Shown one piece after another: positions 36,513 through 45,225 of a stretch of 64,000 nucleotides of DNA. How positions within the stretch are numbered: position 1 is the first letter of the stretch; each line of letters starts with the position of its first letter. Made by a program: the position numbers and the translations under genes. The DNA is from Helicobacter pylori (lineage in GTDB: Bacteria > Campylobacterota > Campylobacteria > Campylobacterales > Helicobacteraceae), in assembly GCF_900120335.1 (NCBI RefSeq), contig NZ_LT635477.1, forward strand, positions 620,001 to 684,000. The letters run 5' to 3'. The notes beneath the pieces were generated by a model, which saw only the letters and a program-made list of their open reading frames with translations, made no database searches and had not been told where the DNA came from.

Positions 36513-38483
36513 TTAATCCAATTCCTTAAGGCGTTTTAACAATTCTTCTTCATTCAAAACGCTCACGCCATGTTTTTTTGCCAGAGCGAGTTTTGAGCCG
36601 GCGTTTTCTCCAACGATTAAAAAATCGGTTTTAGCGCTCACGCTTGAAGCAATTTTTGCCCCTAAATTTTCTAGGATTTGAGCGTATTCTTGCCGTGGTT
36701 TAGAAAGCGTGCCGGTTAAAACAATCGTTTTATTGCTGAAAACAGAAGAGCTTTTTTGCTTTTCTTCAGCCGTATCGCTACTTTTAGGATTTAACAAATC
36801 AAATAACGATCGGATAAATTCCTGATTGCTCGCATAAAAATTGACTAAAGAATGCGCCATTTCCACCCCAAAGCCTTCCATTTCCAAAAACTCGGCTTCA
36901 CTTTTTTCTAACACATTTAAGCCGTATTTGGCTAGCGTTTTACTCGCTCCTTTACCGATATGCTCAATCCCTAAAGCGTTAATCAAACGCCATAAGGGAG
37001 GGTTTTTGCTCTTTTGAATAGCGTCTAACAGATTTTGAGCTTTTTTGATTTTGAACTTGTCTAGCCGCATTAAATCTTCTAATTTTAAAGCATACAGATC
37101 CAAGGCGTTAAAAATGAGTTTTTCTTCAAAAAGTTGCTCTATGATTTTATCGCCCAAGCCTTGAATGTTTAAAGCGTCCTTAGAAGCAAAATGAATCAAG
37201 CTTTCTTTCAACCTTGCCGGGCAATTAAGGTTTTGACAATAAGTAAAAATCTCTTCGCACAAAAGCTCATGCGAGCATATAGGGCAAAATTTGGGGCGCA
37301 TGATTTTTTGTTGCGAGCCGTCTCTATAAGATTCTAAAGGTTTGATGATTTTAGGGATCACATCGCCGCTTCTAATGACGACGACCCTATCATTGAGCAT
37401 GATATTCTTTTTTTCAATTTCAGAATAATTGTGCAAGGTTGCTCTATTAACCATAGCCCCAGCAATTTCCACAGGCTCTAAGAGAGCGACCGGTGTGATC
37501 GTCCCACTGCGCCCCACTTGGTTAATGACTCCTACAATTTTGGTGTGTTTTTCTAGAGCCGGGAATTTATAAGCGCAAGCGAATTTGGGGGATTTTTGCG
37601 TGTAGCCTAGCTCCTTTTGAATATCCAATTCATTCACAACGATCACCATGCCGTCTAAAAGGGCAAAAAAGCCCTCCCTTTCTCTAATCAGGGTGTGGTA
37701 ATTTTCTTCTATTTCTTGGTGGTTTTTGTTTAAGCTTAAGTATTGAATAGCGCTAAAACCTAACGAGACAATAAAATCCAAACACTCCTTAAAGCTTAGG
37801 AAATTTAAAGAATGCTTGCCCACGCCCCAAGGGATGAATTGCAATTTACGCTTTTTAGTGATATTGCTATCAAGCTGCCTCAAACTCCCTGATGCGGCGT
37901 TTCTGGGGTTAGCGAATAGGGGTTCGTTAGTATCTAGGCGTTCTTTATTTAAAGTGTCAAAATCCTCTTTAGCAATGATCACTTCGCCCCTGATTTCTAT
38001 TCCTCCATTATAAGCGATAGAATGGGGAATATTAGCGATGTGTTTAGCGTTGTTGGTAACAAGCTCCCCTTCTAAGCCATTACCCCTAGTGGTCGCGCTT
38101 ATTAGCTTGCCATGGTGATACAAAAGATTGAGTGAAACCCCATCAAGTTTGGGCGAACACACGAATGAAGCGTTAGGATAAACTTTTAAAATGCGTTGCA
38201 ACCACGCTCGCAATTCACTTTGATTGAACACATCATCTAAGCTCCACATCCGCATTAAATGGGGGTTTTTACTGAACTCATTGGTGGCAGTGGCCCCCAC
38301 TTTTTGGGTAGGGGAGTTAGCCTGAATGCGATTAGGGTTTTCTTCTTCATAAGCTTTTAATTCTTGGTAAAGTTCATCATAGACCGCATCGCTTACGATG
38401 GGTTCATCAAGGTTGTAATAATGGTGCGATAGGGTGTTTAAATATTCAATTCTTTCTAAATATTCTTTTTGGCTTTTTATCAT
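36513..38483 (-). CDS. ligA: NAD-dependent DNA ligase LigA
   Basis: LigA seals nicks in replication and repair using NAD. The 656-residue protein has, in order, the N-terminal Ia domain (HHYYNLDEPIVSDAVYDELY), the adenylation domain with lysine K112 in SPKLDGVSLN, the OB fold, a four-cysteine zinc finger (CPICSHELLCEE...CQNLNCPARL), helix-hairpin-helix repeats with NALGIEHIGKGASK, and a C-terminal BRCT domain (TGTLSKPRQEY ... SKLALAKKHG). The motif is KLDG rather than the more common KIDG. An extended -10 lies about 30-40 nt upstream of the ATG. Divergent from cheV2. Confidence 0.96.
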   Translation of the reverse strand: MIKSQKEYLERIEYLNTLSHHYYNLDEPIVSDAVYDELYQELKAYEEENPNRIQANSPTQKVGATATNEFSKNPHLMRMWSLDDVFNQSELRAWLQRILKVYPNASFVCSPKLDGVSLNLLYHHGKLISATTRGNGLEGELVTNNAKHIANIPHSIAYNGGIEIRGEVIIAKEDFDTLNKERLDTNEPLFANPRNAASGSLRQLDSNITKKRKLQFIPWGVGKHSLNFLSFKECLDFIVSLGFSAIQYLSLNKNHQEIEENYHTLIREREGFFALLDGMVIVVNELDIQKELGYTQKSPKFACAYKFPALEKHTKIVGVINQVGRSGTITPVALLEPVEIAGAMVNRATLHNYSEIEKKNIMLNDRVVVIRSGDVIPKIIKPLESYRDGSQQKIMRPKFCPICSHELLCEEIFTYCQNLNCPARLKESLIHFASKDALNIQGLGDKIIEQLFEEKLIFNALDLYALKLEDLMRLDKFKIKKAQNLLDAIQKSKNPPLWRLINALGIEHIGKGASKTLAKYGLNVLEKSEAEFLEMEGFGVEMAHSLVNFYASNQEFIRSLFDLLNPKSSDTAEEKQKSSSVFSNKTIVLTGTLSKPRQEYAQILENLGAKIASSVSAKTDFLIVGENAGSKLALAKKHGVSVLNEEELLKRLKELD

Positions 38484-38513
38484 TAAAAACCTTTTAAACT
38501 AAATTAGGGTAGT

Positions 38514-38522
38514 ATTATAACA
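38514..38522 (-). promoter_or_regulatory. Extended -10 promoter of ligA
   Basis: On the minus strand TG-T-TATAAT reads from 38522 to 38514, a consensus extended -10 upstream of ligA in the region shared with divergent cheV2. Confidence 0.6.
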
Positions 38523-38554
38523 TTTAATCTTTGATAGGGCTTAGGGGAAAATAG

Positions 38555-39496
38555 GTGGTAAAAGATATTGACAAAACGACTTCGTTGCACTTGAACAACG
38601 AAGCGCAGTTTCTATGCTTTAGATTAGATGCAGAAAAAGACGCCCAACTTTATGGCATGAATATTTTTAAGATCCGAGAAATTATCCATTATGACGGGGA
38701 GGTTACAGAGATTCTTGGAGGGAGCGATGGCGTGATGCTCGGGTTTCTTAGCGTTAGGGGTGAGTCTATCCCTTTAGTGGATGTGAAAAGGTGGTTGCAT
38801 TATAACGCGAATGATCCGAGTCGTGATCTAAAAGAATGCAGCGTTAAAGATGACCATAATTTGGTGATCGTGTGCCATTTTTCTAACCATTCCATCGCTC
38901 TAAAGGTTTTAAAAATTGAAAGGATTATTCATAAAAATTGGAATGAGATTAGCGCTGGGGACAAACAAGGCATTAATGAAGAGGGTAAGCTTAGCGCTAT
39001 CACCCGTTTTGATAAAGAACGAGTGGTGCAGATCTTAGATGTGGAAAAAATGATAAGCGATGTTTTCCCTAGCTTGAAGGATTTAGACGATTTGACTTTG
39101 CGTTGCATAGAAGCCATTCAAAGCCAAAAACTCATTTTAATCGCTGAAGATTCCTTAAGCGCTCTTAAAACCCTAGAAAAGATCGTTCAAACTTTAGAAT
39201 TGCGTTATTTAGCCTTTCCAAATGGGAGGGAATTGTTGGATTATTTGTATGAAAAAGAACATTACCAACAAGTCGGCGTGGTGATTACGGATTTAGAAAT
39301 GCCTAACGTTTCAGGGTTTGAAGTGCTAAAAACCATTAAAGCTGATCACAGGACTGAGCGTATTCCTGTGATTATCAATTCGTCCATGAGCAGCGATTCT
39401 AACCGCCAATTAGCCCAATCTTTAAAAGCGGATGGTTTTGTGGTAAAATCTAACATTCTTGAAATCCATGAAATGCTTAAAAAAACGCTTTCATAA
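38555..39496 (+). CDS. cheV2: Chemotaxis coupling protein CheV2 (CheW plus receiver domain)
   Basis: CheV proteins couple chemoreceptors to CheA and carry a phosphorylatable receiver. H. pylori has three of them. The 313-residue protein starts at GTG 38555. Residues 15-170 are a CheW-like domain (AQLYGMNIFKIREII, LSVRGESIPLVDVKRWL). From about 190 a receiver follows with ILIAEDSLSAL (acidic pair E-D) and the phospho-acceptor aspartate in VVITDLEMPNVSG. The conserved threonine/serine is in INSSMSS, and the lysine is in DGFVVKSN. I assign cheV2 from the position (HP0616-like), not from features unique to that paralogue. Confidence 0.9.
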   Translation: MVKDIDKTTSLHLNNEAQFLCFRLDAEKDAQLYGMNIFKIREIIHYDGEVTEILGGSDGVMLGFLSVRGESIPLVDVKRWLHYNANDPSRDLKECSVKDDHNLVIVCHFSNHSIALKVLKIERIIHKNWNEISAGDKQGINEEGKLSAITRFDKERVVQILDVEKMISDVFPSLKDLDDLTLRCIEAIQSQKLILIAEDSLSALKTLEKIVQTLELRYLAFPNGRELLDYLYEKEHYQQVGVVITDLEMPNVSGFEVLKTIKADHRTERIPVIINSSMSSDSNRQLAQSLKADGFVVKSNILEIHEMLKKTLS

Positions 39497-39530
39497 ATTT
39501 AATTTTTGTTTTAATTTAAAGGGATAAAAC

Positions 39531-41264
39531 ATGCGAAGTCATTTCTGCACAGAAATTAGTGAAAAAGATGTGGGTAAAATCATCAAAGTGGCCGGGTGGT
39601 GTAACACTTATAGAGACCATGGAGGCGTGATTTTTATTGATTTAAGGGATAAAAGCGGTTTAGTGCAATTAGTCTGTGATCCTAGCTCTAAGGCTTATGA
39701 AAAGGCTTTAGAAGTTAGGAGCGAATTTGTGCTAGTGGCTAAAGGGAAAGCGCGTTTAAGGGGCGCTGGGCTAGAAAACCCTAAACTAAAGACCGGTAAA
39801 ATTGAAATCGTTTTAGAAGAGTTAGTCATTGAAAATAAAAGCGCTACCCCACCGATTGAAATTGGCAACAAACATGTGAATGAGGATTTGCGCTTGAAAT
39901 ACCGCTATTTGGATTTGCGCTCTCCTAATTCTTATGAAATCTTTAAATTGCGCAGTGAAGTGGCCTTAATTACTCGTAACACTCTGGCCCAAAAGGGCTT
40001 TTTAGAGATTGAAACCCCCATTTTGTCTAAAACCACGCCTGAGGGGGCTAGGGATTATTTAGTGCCAAGCAGGGTGCATGAGGGCGAATTTTTTGCGCTC
40101 CCTCAAAGCCCGCAATTATTCAAACAGCTCTTAATGGTGGGGGGAATGGATAGGTATTTTCAAATCGCTCGTTGCTTTAGAGATGAAGATTTGAGGGCGG
40201 ACAGGCAGCCAGAATTCACGCAAATTGATGCGGAAATGAGTTTTTGTAATGAAAATGATGTGATGGGCGTGGTGGAAGATTTGTTGCAAGCGATTTTTAA
40301 AGCGATCGGACATACCATTTCTAAACCTTTTAAACGCATGCCCTATAAGGAAGCGATGGAAAATTACGGGAGCGATAAGCCGGATTTACGCTTTGAATTG
40401 CCTTTAATAGAAGTGGGGGATTGCTTTATGGACAGCTCAAACGCTATTTTTTCTAATATCGCACAAGATTCTAAACACAAACGCATTAAAGCTTTGAACG
40501 TCAAAGGGGCTGATGTCATTTTTAGCCGCAACGTTTTAAAAGAATTAGAAGAATTTGTGCGCCAATTTGGGGCTAAAGGCTTAGCGTATTTGCAAATTAA
40601 AGAAAATGAGGTTAAAGGGCCTTTAGTTAAATTTTTAAGCGAAAAGGGGCTTAAGAATATTTTAGAAAGAACTGATGCGCAAGTCGGGGATATTGTCTTT
40701 TTTGGAGCCGGGGATAAAAAAATCGTGTTAGATTACATGGGGCGCTTGCGCTTAAAAGTGGCTGAAACGCTTGATTTGATTGATAAAGACGCTTTGCATT
40801 TCTTATGGGTGGTCCATTTCCCCATGTTTGAAAAAACCGAAAACGGCTATCATGCCGCGCACCACCCCTTTACGATGCCTAAAAATATAGAATGCGAAGA
40901 CATAGAAGAGATTGAAGCGCATGCGTATGATGTGGTGCTTAATGGCGTGGAGCTTGGTGGGGGAAGCATTAGGATTCATAAAGAAGAAATGCAAAAAAAA
41001 GTCTTTGAAAAAATCAATATCCATGAAGAAGAAGCGCAAAAGAAATTTGGCTTTTTGCTAGAAGCGCTAAAATTTGGCGCTCCTCCTCATGGGGGCTTTG
41101 CGATAGGCTTTGATCGCTTGATCATGCTAATGACAAAATCTAGCAGCATTAGAGACGTGATCGCTTTCCCTAAAACGCAAAAAGCTTCATGCTTATTGAC
41201 TGATGCGCCTAGCCCCATTAATGAAGAGCAACTAAGAGAATTACACATTCGCTTGAGAAAATAA
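39531..41264 (+). CDS. aspS: Aspartyl-tRNA synthetase (probably non-discriminating)
   Basis: AspS charges tRNA-Asp. H. pylori lacks AsnRS, and its enzyme is known also to charge tRNA-Asn for later amidation by GatCAB. The 577-residue protein has an N-terminal OB anticodon-binding domain ([19 protein letters not shown]), class II motif 2 ([24 protein letters not shown]) and motif 3 ([13 protein letters not shown]), with the bacterial GAD insertion between about residues 290 and 410. Misacylation is family knowledge, not visible here. It is 34 nt downstream of cheV2 and 16 nt before adk. Confidence 0.96.
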   Translation: MRSHFCTEISEKDVGKIIKVAGWCNTYRDHGGVIFIDLRDKSGLVQLVCDPSSKAYEKALEVRSEFVLVAKGKARLRGAGLENPKLKTGKIEIVLEELVIENKSATPPIEIGNKHVNEDLRLKYRYLDLRSPNSYEIFKLRSEVALITRNTLAQKGFLEIETPILSKTTPEGARDYLVPSRVHEGEFFALPQSPQLFKQLLMVGGMDRYFQIARCFRDEDLRADRQPEFTQIDAEMSFCNENDVMGVVEDLLQAIFKAIGHTISKPFKRMPYKEAMENYGSDKPDLRFELPLIEVGDCFMDSSNAIFSNIAQDSKHKRIKALNVKGADVIFSRNVLKELEEFVRQFGAKGLAYLQIKENEVKGPLVKFLSEKGLKNILERTDAQVGDIVFFGAGDKKIVLDYMGRLRLKVAETLDLIDKDALHFLWVVHFPMFEKTENGYHAAHHPFTMPKNIECEDIEEIEAHAYDVVLNGVELGGGSIRIHKEEMQKKVFEKINIHEEEAQKKFGFLLEALKFGAPPHGGFAIGFDRLIMLMTKSSSIRDVIAFPKTQKASCLLTDAPSPINEEQLRELHIRLRK

Positions 41265-41280
41265 TTTAAAAGGATACGAT

Positions 41281-41856
41281 ATGAAACAACTATTTTTGAT
41301 TATTGGAGCCCCAGGGAGTGGTAAAACCACTGACGCAGAGCTTATCGCTAAGAATAACAGCGAAACAATCGCTCATTTTTCTACTGGGGATTTATTGAGA
41401 GCTGAGAGCACTAAAAAGACTGAGCGAGGCTTATTGATTGAGAAATTCACTTCTCAAGGCGAATTAGTGCCTTTAGAAATTGTGGTAGAAACGATCCTTT
41501 CAGCGATTAAAAGTTCTAGCAAAGGGATCATTTTAATTGATGGCTATCCCAGGAGCGTGGAACAAATGCAGGCTCTGGATAAGGAATTGAACGCTCAAAA
41601 CGAAGTGATCTTAAAAAGCGTGATTGAAGTAGAAGTGAGTGAAAACACCGCTAAAGAAAGGGTTTTAGGGCGCTCTAGGGGGGCTGATGATAATGAAAGG
41701 GTGTTTCATAACCGCATGCGGGTGTTTTTAGACCCCTTAGCTGAAATCCAAAACTTCTACAAGGCTAAACGTTTGCATAAAATCATCAATGGCGAAAGAA
41801 GCATTGAAGAAATCGTGAATGAAATGCAAGAGTATATTTTGTCTTTTGCAAATTAA
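41281..41856 (+). CDS. adk: Adenylate kinase
   Basis: Adk interconverts ATP, AMP and ADP. The 191-residue protein is the short type without the zinc-binding lid insertion. It has the Walker [10 protein letters not shown] at residues 8-16, the AMP-site [16 protein letters not shown] with the catalytic aspartate/arginine, and the short lid [16 protein letters not shown]. It is in line with aspS, probably in the cheV2-aspS-adk unit. Confidence 0.96.
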   Translation: MKQLFLIIGAPGSGKTTDAELIAKNNSETIAHFSTGDLLRAESTKKTERGLLIEKFTSQGELVPLEIVVETILSAIKSSSKGIILIDGYPRSVEQMQALDKELNAQNEVILKSVIEVEVSENTAKERVLGRSRGADDNERVFHNRMRVFLDPLAEIQNFYKAKRLHKIINGERSIEEIVNEMQEYILSFAN

Positions 41857-41880
41857 AATGCGTTCCAAAGAGAATGATCT

Positions 41881-42879
41881 GTGATTGGTGTCTATATCAT
41901 TTCTTTAAAAGAAAGCCAAAGGCGTTTGGATACTGAAAAACTCGTTTTAGAATCCAATGAAAAGTTTAAAGGCCGTTGCGTTTTCCAAATCTTTGACGCC
42001 ATTAGCCCCAAACATCAAGATTTTGAAAAATTACTTCAAGAGCTTTATGACGCTCAAAGTTTATTGCAATCTGATTGGTATCATTCTTATGTTGGCGCTG
42101 GTTTGACTTTGCCTGAATTGGGGTGCTATTTAAGCCATTATCTTTTGTGGAAAGAATGCGTCAAATTAGATCAACCGGTCGTTATTTTAGAAGATGACGT
42201 AACGCTAGAGTCTCATTTCATGCAAGCCTTAGAGGACTGCTTGAAAAGCCCTTTTGATTTTGTGAGACTCTATGGGTGCTATTGGTATTACCACGAGACA
42301 AAATTCCATGTTTTGCCCAAAGAATTTGTATTTCCTCCCTTTGATTATCCTTTTAAAAATAACCCTATTTTAGAAAAATTTAAAAAATTTTTTGATATTT
42401 CTAGATTTTTAAATCTTTCTACCCATAAAGTCATCCACTATATTCTCAAAAAAATACAAAAAAGCTATTACGCAACGCATGAAAAAGAAGCCTTTTTTTT
42501 AGAACATTTTTATCTCACCAGCGTGTATGTGGCTTCTACAGCCGGTTATTACTTAACCCCTAAGGGCGCTAAAACCTTTATAGAAGCCACGGAGCGTTTT
42601 AAAATCATAGAGCCGGTGGATATGTTTATGGATAATTCTGCTTATCATGATGTGGCGAATCTAACTTATGTGCCTTGCCCTGTTTCTTTAAGTGAGCATT
42701 CTTTAGACAGCACTATTCAAAAGCCCCAAAAAAAAAGCTTGAAATCTTACCCCTTTCCGCCTAAAAAATCAACTTTTAAGAATCTTTTCTATTATAGCCT
42801 TAACGCTAAAAAGCGTTTAAAAGCCTTCCAACAATACAGCAAACAATACGCTCCTTTAAAAACCCCTAAAGAGGTTTAA
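41881..42879 (+). CDS. Family 25 glycosyltransferase, LPS/Lewis antigen biosynthesis (jhp0562-like)
   Basis: The 332-residue protein belongs to the GT25 (Lex2B/LgtB-like) family that adds galactose or related sugars to lipopolysaccharide. It starts at GTG 41881 with VYIISLKESQRRLDTE, has the central GCYLSHYLLWKECVK and metal-binding VVILEDDVTLE (DxD-like EDD) blocks, and the C-terminal GYYLTPKGAKTFIEA and PVDMFMDN blocks. Residues around 140-200 are unlike the next gene. I assign it as jhp0562-like from position and lack of a C-tract. Its first 40 codons and last 30 codons are nearly identical to parts of the following gene, so the two can recombine. The ribosome-binding site is weak. Confidence 0.8.
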   Translation: MIGVYIISLKESQRRLDTEKLVLESNEKFKGRCVFQIFDAISPKHQDFEKLLQELYDAQSLLQSDWYHSYVGAGLTLPELGCYLSHYLLWKECVKLDQPVVILEDDVTLESHFMQALEDCLKSPFDFVRLYGCYWYYHETKFHVLPKEFVFPPFDYPFKNNPILEKFKKFFDISRFLNLSTHKVIHYILKKIQKSYYATHEKEAFFLEHFYLTSVYVASTAGYYLTPKGAKTFIEATERFKIIEPVDMFMDNSAYHDVANLTYVPCPVSLSEHSLDSTIQKPQKKSLKSYPFPPKKSTFKNLFYYSLNAKKRLKAFQQYSKQYAPLKTPKEV

Positions 42880-43270
42880 AAAGAATGAAAAAACTTTATG
42901 GTAGAATGCCAGAGAATACCATATTTAGGAGTTCATTTGACACAAGTTTATATCATTTCTTTAAAAGAAAGTCAAAGGCGTTTGGATACTGAATTCAAAA
43001 GCCCCAAAAAAAGAGCTTGAAATCTTACCCCTTTCCGCCTAAAAAATCAACTTTTAAGAATCTTTTCTATTATAGCCTTAACGCTAAAAAGCGTTTAAAA
43101 GCCTTCCAACAATACAGCAAACAATACGCTCCTTTAAAAACCCCTAAAGAGGTTTAAAAAGAATGAAAAAACTTTATGGTAGAATGCCAGAGAATACCAT
43201 ATTTAGGAGTTCATTTGACACAAGTTTATATCATTTCTTTAAAAGAAAGTCAAAGGCGTTTGGATACTGA
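42715..43270 (+). repeat. 278-bp tandem duplication between the two glycosyltransferase genes
   Basis: Copy 1 is 42715-42992 and copy 2 is 42993-43270. The offset is 278 bases at every point I checked, with very few differences (one A-to-G near 43013). Each copy holds the last 55 codons of the first gene, its stop, an extended -10 promoter, and the first 18 or so codons of the second gene. Copy 1 therefore contains a decoy promoter (42899-42907) and a decoy TTG start at 42937, whose frame ends after 27 codons at 43020. Confidence 0.9.
43177..43185 (+). promoter_or_regulatory. Extended -10 promoter of the second glycosyltransferase gene
   Basis: TG-G-TAGAAT at 43177-43185 predicts transcription from about 43192. 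An ATG at 43176 in the same frame lies inside this promoter and so cannot be the start if this promoter is used. The same promoter is present 278 bases upstream in the duplicated copy. Confidence 0.6.
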
Positions 43271-44510
43271 AAAACTCGTTTTAGAATCCAATGAAAAATT
43301 TAAAGGCCGTTGCGTTTTCCAAATCTTTGACGCTATTAGCCCTAAACATCAAGATTTTGAAAAATTTATTCAAGAGCTTTATGATTCTTCAAGTTTGTTA
43401 AAATCCGATTGGTTCCATTCTGATTATTGTTATCAAGAATTATTGCCCCAAGAATTCGGGTGCTATTTAAGCCATTATCTTTTGTGGAAAGAATGCGTCA
43501 AATCAAACCAACCGGTCGTTATTTTAGAAGATGATGCAACGCTAGAGTCTCATTTCATGCAAGCCTTAGAAGATTGTTTGAAAAGCCCTTTTGATTTTGT
43601 GAGACTCTATGGGCATTATTGGGGAGGCCATAAAACCAACTTGCGCGCTCTCCCTATCTATACAGAGGCTGAAGAGGCTGAAGCGTTTGTTGGAGAAACG
43701 CCTATTGAAAACCATGAAGTCACCCCCCCCCCCCCCAATCCCACGCAAGATGTGCAACAAAACTCTATTATGGAAACGCAACAAGACCCTAAAGAACTAT
43801 CTGAGCCTTGCAAAATAGCGCCCCAAAAAATCTCTTTTAATCCAGTGTTTTTTAAAAAAATTAAAAGAAAACTCAACCGCTTTATTGGAAGTATTTTAGC
43901 TCGGACAGAAGTGTATAAGAAACTCGTATCAAAATACGATGATCTCACAGGAAAATACGATGATCTCACCACAAAATACGATGATCTCACCACAAAATAC
44001 GATGATCTCAATAAGAATATTGCGGAAAAATACGACGAACTCATGGGAAAATACGAATCCTTATTGGCAAAAGAGGCAAACATCAAGGAGACTTTTTGGG
44101 AATCTCGCGCTGATAATGAAAAAGAAGCCTTTTTTTTAGAGCATTTTTACCTCACCAGCGTGTATGTGGCCACTACGGCAGGCTACTACCTCACGCCAAA
44201 AGGCGCTAAAACCTTTATAGAAGCCACGGAGCGTTTTAAAATCATAGAGCCGGTGGATATGTTTATGAACAACCCCACTTACCATGATGTGGTTAATTTG
44301 ACTTATTTGCCTTGCCCTGTTTCTTTAAACAAACATGCTTTCAATAGCACCATTCAAAATGCGAAAAAGCCTGACATTTCATTAAAGCCTCCTAGAAAAT
44401 CCTATTTTGATAATCTTTTTTATCATAAATTCAACGCCAGAAAGTGCTTAAAAGCCTTTCACAAATACAGCAAACGATACGCTCCTTTAAAAACCCCTAA
44501 AGAGGTTTAA
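43215..44510 (+). CDS. Family 25 glycosyltransferase with C-tract and heptad repeats, probable beta-1,3-galactosyltransferase (jhp0563-like)
   Basis: The second GT25 gene. I start it at TTG 43215 (TQVYIISLKES) because TAGGAG sits just before it and the upstream ATG 43176 is in the promoter; this gives 431 residues. The GT25 blocks FGCYLSHYLL, VVILEDDATLE and GYYLTPKGAKTFIEA are intact. Between them is an insert of about 130 residues with a PPPP run coded by C14 (codons near 170) and a coiled coil of KYDDLTT repeats. With C14 the frame is open, so this genome encodes the full protein. Homologues in J99 take part in Lewis type 1 antigen synthesis; sugar specificity here is inferred. Confidence 0.82.
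   Translation: MTQVYIISLKESQRRLDTEKLVLESNEKFKGRCVFQIFDAISPKHQDFEKFIQELYDSSSLLKSDWFHSDYCYQELLPQEFGCYLSHYLLWKECVKSNQPVVILEDDATLESHFMQALEDCLKSPFDFVRLYGHYWGGHKTNLRALPIYTEAEEAEAFVGETPIENHEVTPPPPNPTQDVQQNSIMETQQDPKELSEPCKIAPQKISFNPVFFKKIKRKLNRFIGSILARTEVYKKLVSKYDDLTGKYDDLTTKYDDLTTKYDDLNKNIAEKYDELMGKYESLLAKEANIKETFWESRADNEKEAFFLEHFYLTSVYVATTAGYYLTPKGAKTFIEATERFKIIEPVDMFMNNPTYHDVVNLTYLPCPVSLNKHAFNSTIQNAKKPDISLKPPRKSYFDNLFYHKFNARKCLKAFHKYSKRYAPLKTPKEV
43723..43736 (+). repeat. C14 phase-variation tract in the second glycosyltransferase
   Basis: Fourteen consecutive C within coding sequence, read as the last two bases of a Thr codon plus four Pro codons. Gain or loss of one or two bases would break the frame. 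Such tracts switch LPS glycosyltransferases in this species. Confidence 0.9.
43932..44069 (+). repeat. 21-bp tandem repeats encoding KYDDLTT heptads
   Basis: Four successive 21-base units (43932, 43953, 43974, 43995) encode KYDDLTG, KYDDLTT, KYDDLTT and KYDDLNK. After a four-residue break (NIAE) come two diverged units, KYDELMG and KYESLLA. Tyr and Leu fall three apart in each heptad, as in a coiled coil. Whole-unit changes would keep the frame. Confidence 0.88.
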
Positions 44511-44525
44511 AAAGAGCGGGCTTTA

Positions 44526-44534
44526 TGTTAGAAT
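44526..44534 (+). promoter_or_regulatory. Extended -10 promoter of ppa
   Basis: TG-T-TAGAAT at 44526-44534, with the start expected near 44541 and AAAGGAG about 6 nt before the ppa ATG. Confidence 0.55.
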
Positions 44535-44561
44535 AAGTCTTTTTATTCAAAGGAGATTGCA

Positions 44562-45083
44562 ATGAATTTAGACCAATTAGAAGTGAGCCATGACGCTGAT
44601 TCTTTGTGCGTGGTGATTGAAATATCCAAGCATTCTAATATCAAGTATGAATTGGATAAAGAAAGCGGGGCTTTAATGGTGGATAGGGTGCTTTATGGGG
44701 CGCAAAATTACCCCGCAAATTACGGCTTTGTGCCTAACACTTTAGGATCTGATGGCGACCCTGTAGATGCGCTTGTTTTAAGCGATGTGGCTTTTCAAGC
44801 CGGGAGCGTGGTGAAAGCACGCTTGGTTGGGGTTTTGAACATGGAAGATGAAAGCGGAATGGATGAAAAATTACTCGCTCTGCCCATAGATAAGGTTGAT
44901 CCCACGCATTCCTATGTCAAAGATATTGATGATTTATCCAAACACACTTTGGATAAAATCAAACATTTTTTTGAAACTTACAAGGATTTAGAGCCTAATA
45001 AATGGGTGAAAGTCAAGGGGTTTGAAAACAAAGAGAGCGCGATTAAGGTTTTAGAAAAAGCCATAAAAGCCTATCAAGGCTAA
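44562..45083 (+). CDS. ppa: Inorganic pyrophosphatase (family I)
   Basis: Ppa hydrolyses pyrophosphate and pulls biosynthetic reactions forward. The 173-residue protein has family I signatures: KYELDKESGALMVDRVL, YPANYGFVPNT, and the metal-binding aspartate cluster in DGDPVDALVL (PROSITE-type D-[SGDN]-D-[PE]-[LIVMF]-D). A further acidic pair is in DKVDPTHS. Length is typical for bacterial hexameric enzymes. It is monocistronic, with its own promoter and a hairpin behind it. Confidence 0.96.
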   Translation: MNLDQLEVSHDADSLCVVIEISKHSNIKYELDKESGALMVDRVLYGAQNYPANYGFVPNTLGSDGDPVDALVLSDVAFQAGSVVKARLVGVLNMEDESGMDEKLLALPIDKVDPTHSYVKDIDDLSKHTLDKIKHFFETYKDLEPNKWVKVKGFENKESAIKVLEKAIKAYQG

Positions 45084-45088
45084 AGATT

Positions 45089-45127
45089 TAAGGGTTTTGG
45101 CTCAATTAAGCTATAAAATCCCTTTTT
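45089..45127 (+). terminator. Terminator of ppa
   Basis: TAAGGGTTTT-GGCT pairs with AGCT-AT-AAAATCCC across a short loop (small bulge), ending in TTTTT. Located 6 nt past the ppa stop. The following 100 nt before mutS2 hold a TATAAA-like box near 45170 but no gene I can support. Confidence 0.6.
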
Positions 45128-45225
45128 AACGCTCACAATATAAAAGGCTTTTGTCTTGTTGGGTGTTGGTATAAAATAGGGTAGTTTAAACGGATTTTTG
45201 TATTCCCCATAAAAAGCACCAAAAA

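Noticed and set aside
43932..44015. Short regular repeats resembling a CRISPR array
   Set aside because: The 21-bp units are contiguous without spacers and encode in-frame heptads.
43658..44086. 142-codon minus-strand frame with SSYFVVR repeats
   Set aside because: It is the antisense image of the 21-bp heptad repeat and the C-tract, with no ribosome-binding site.
45160..45185. TATAAA-like box between ppa and mutS2 as a small RNA promoter
   Set aside because: Only a loose match in AT-rich DNA and no conserved RNA fold recognised behind it.
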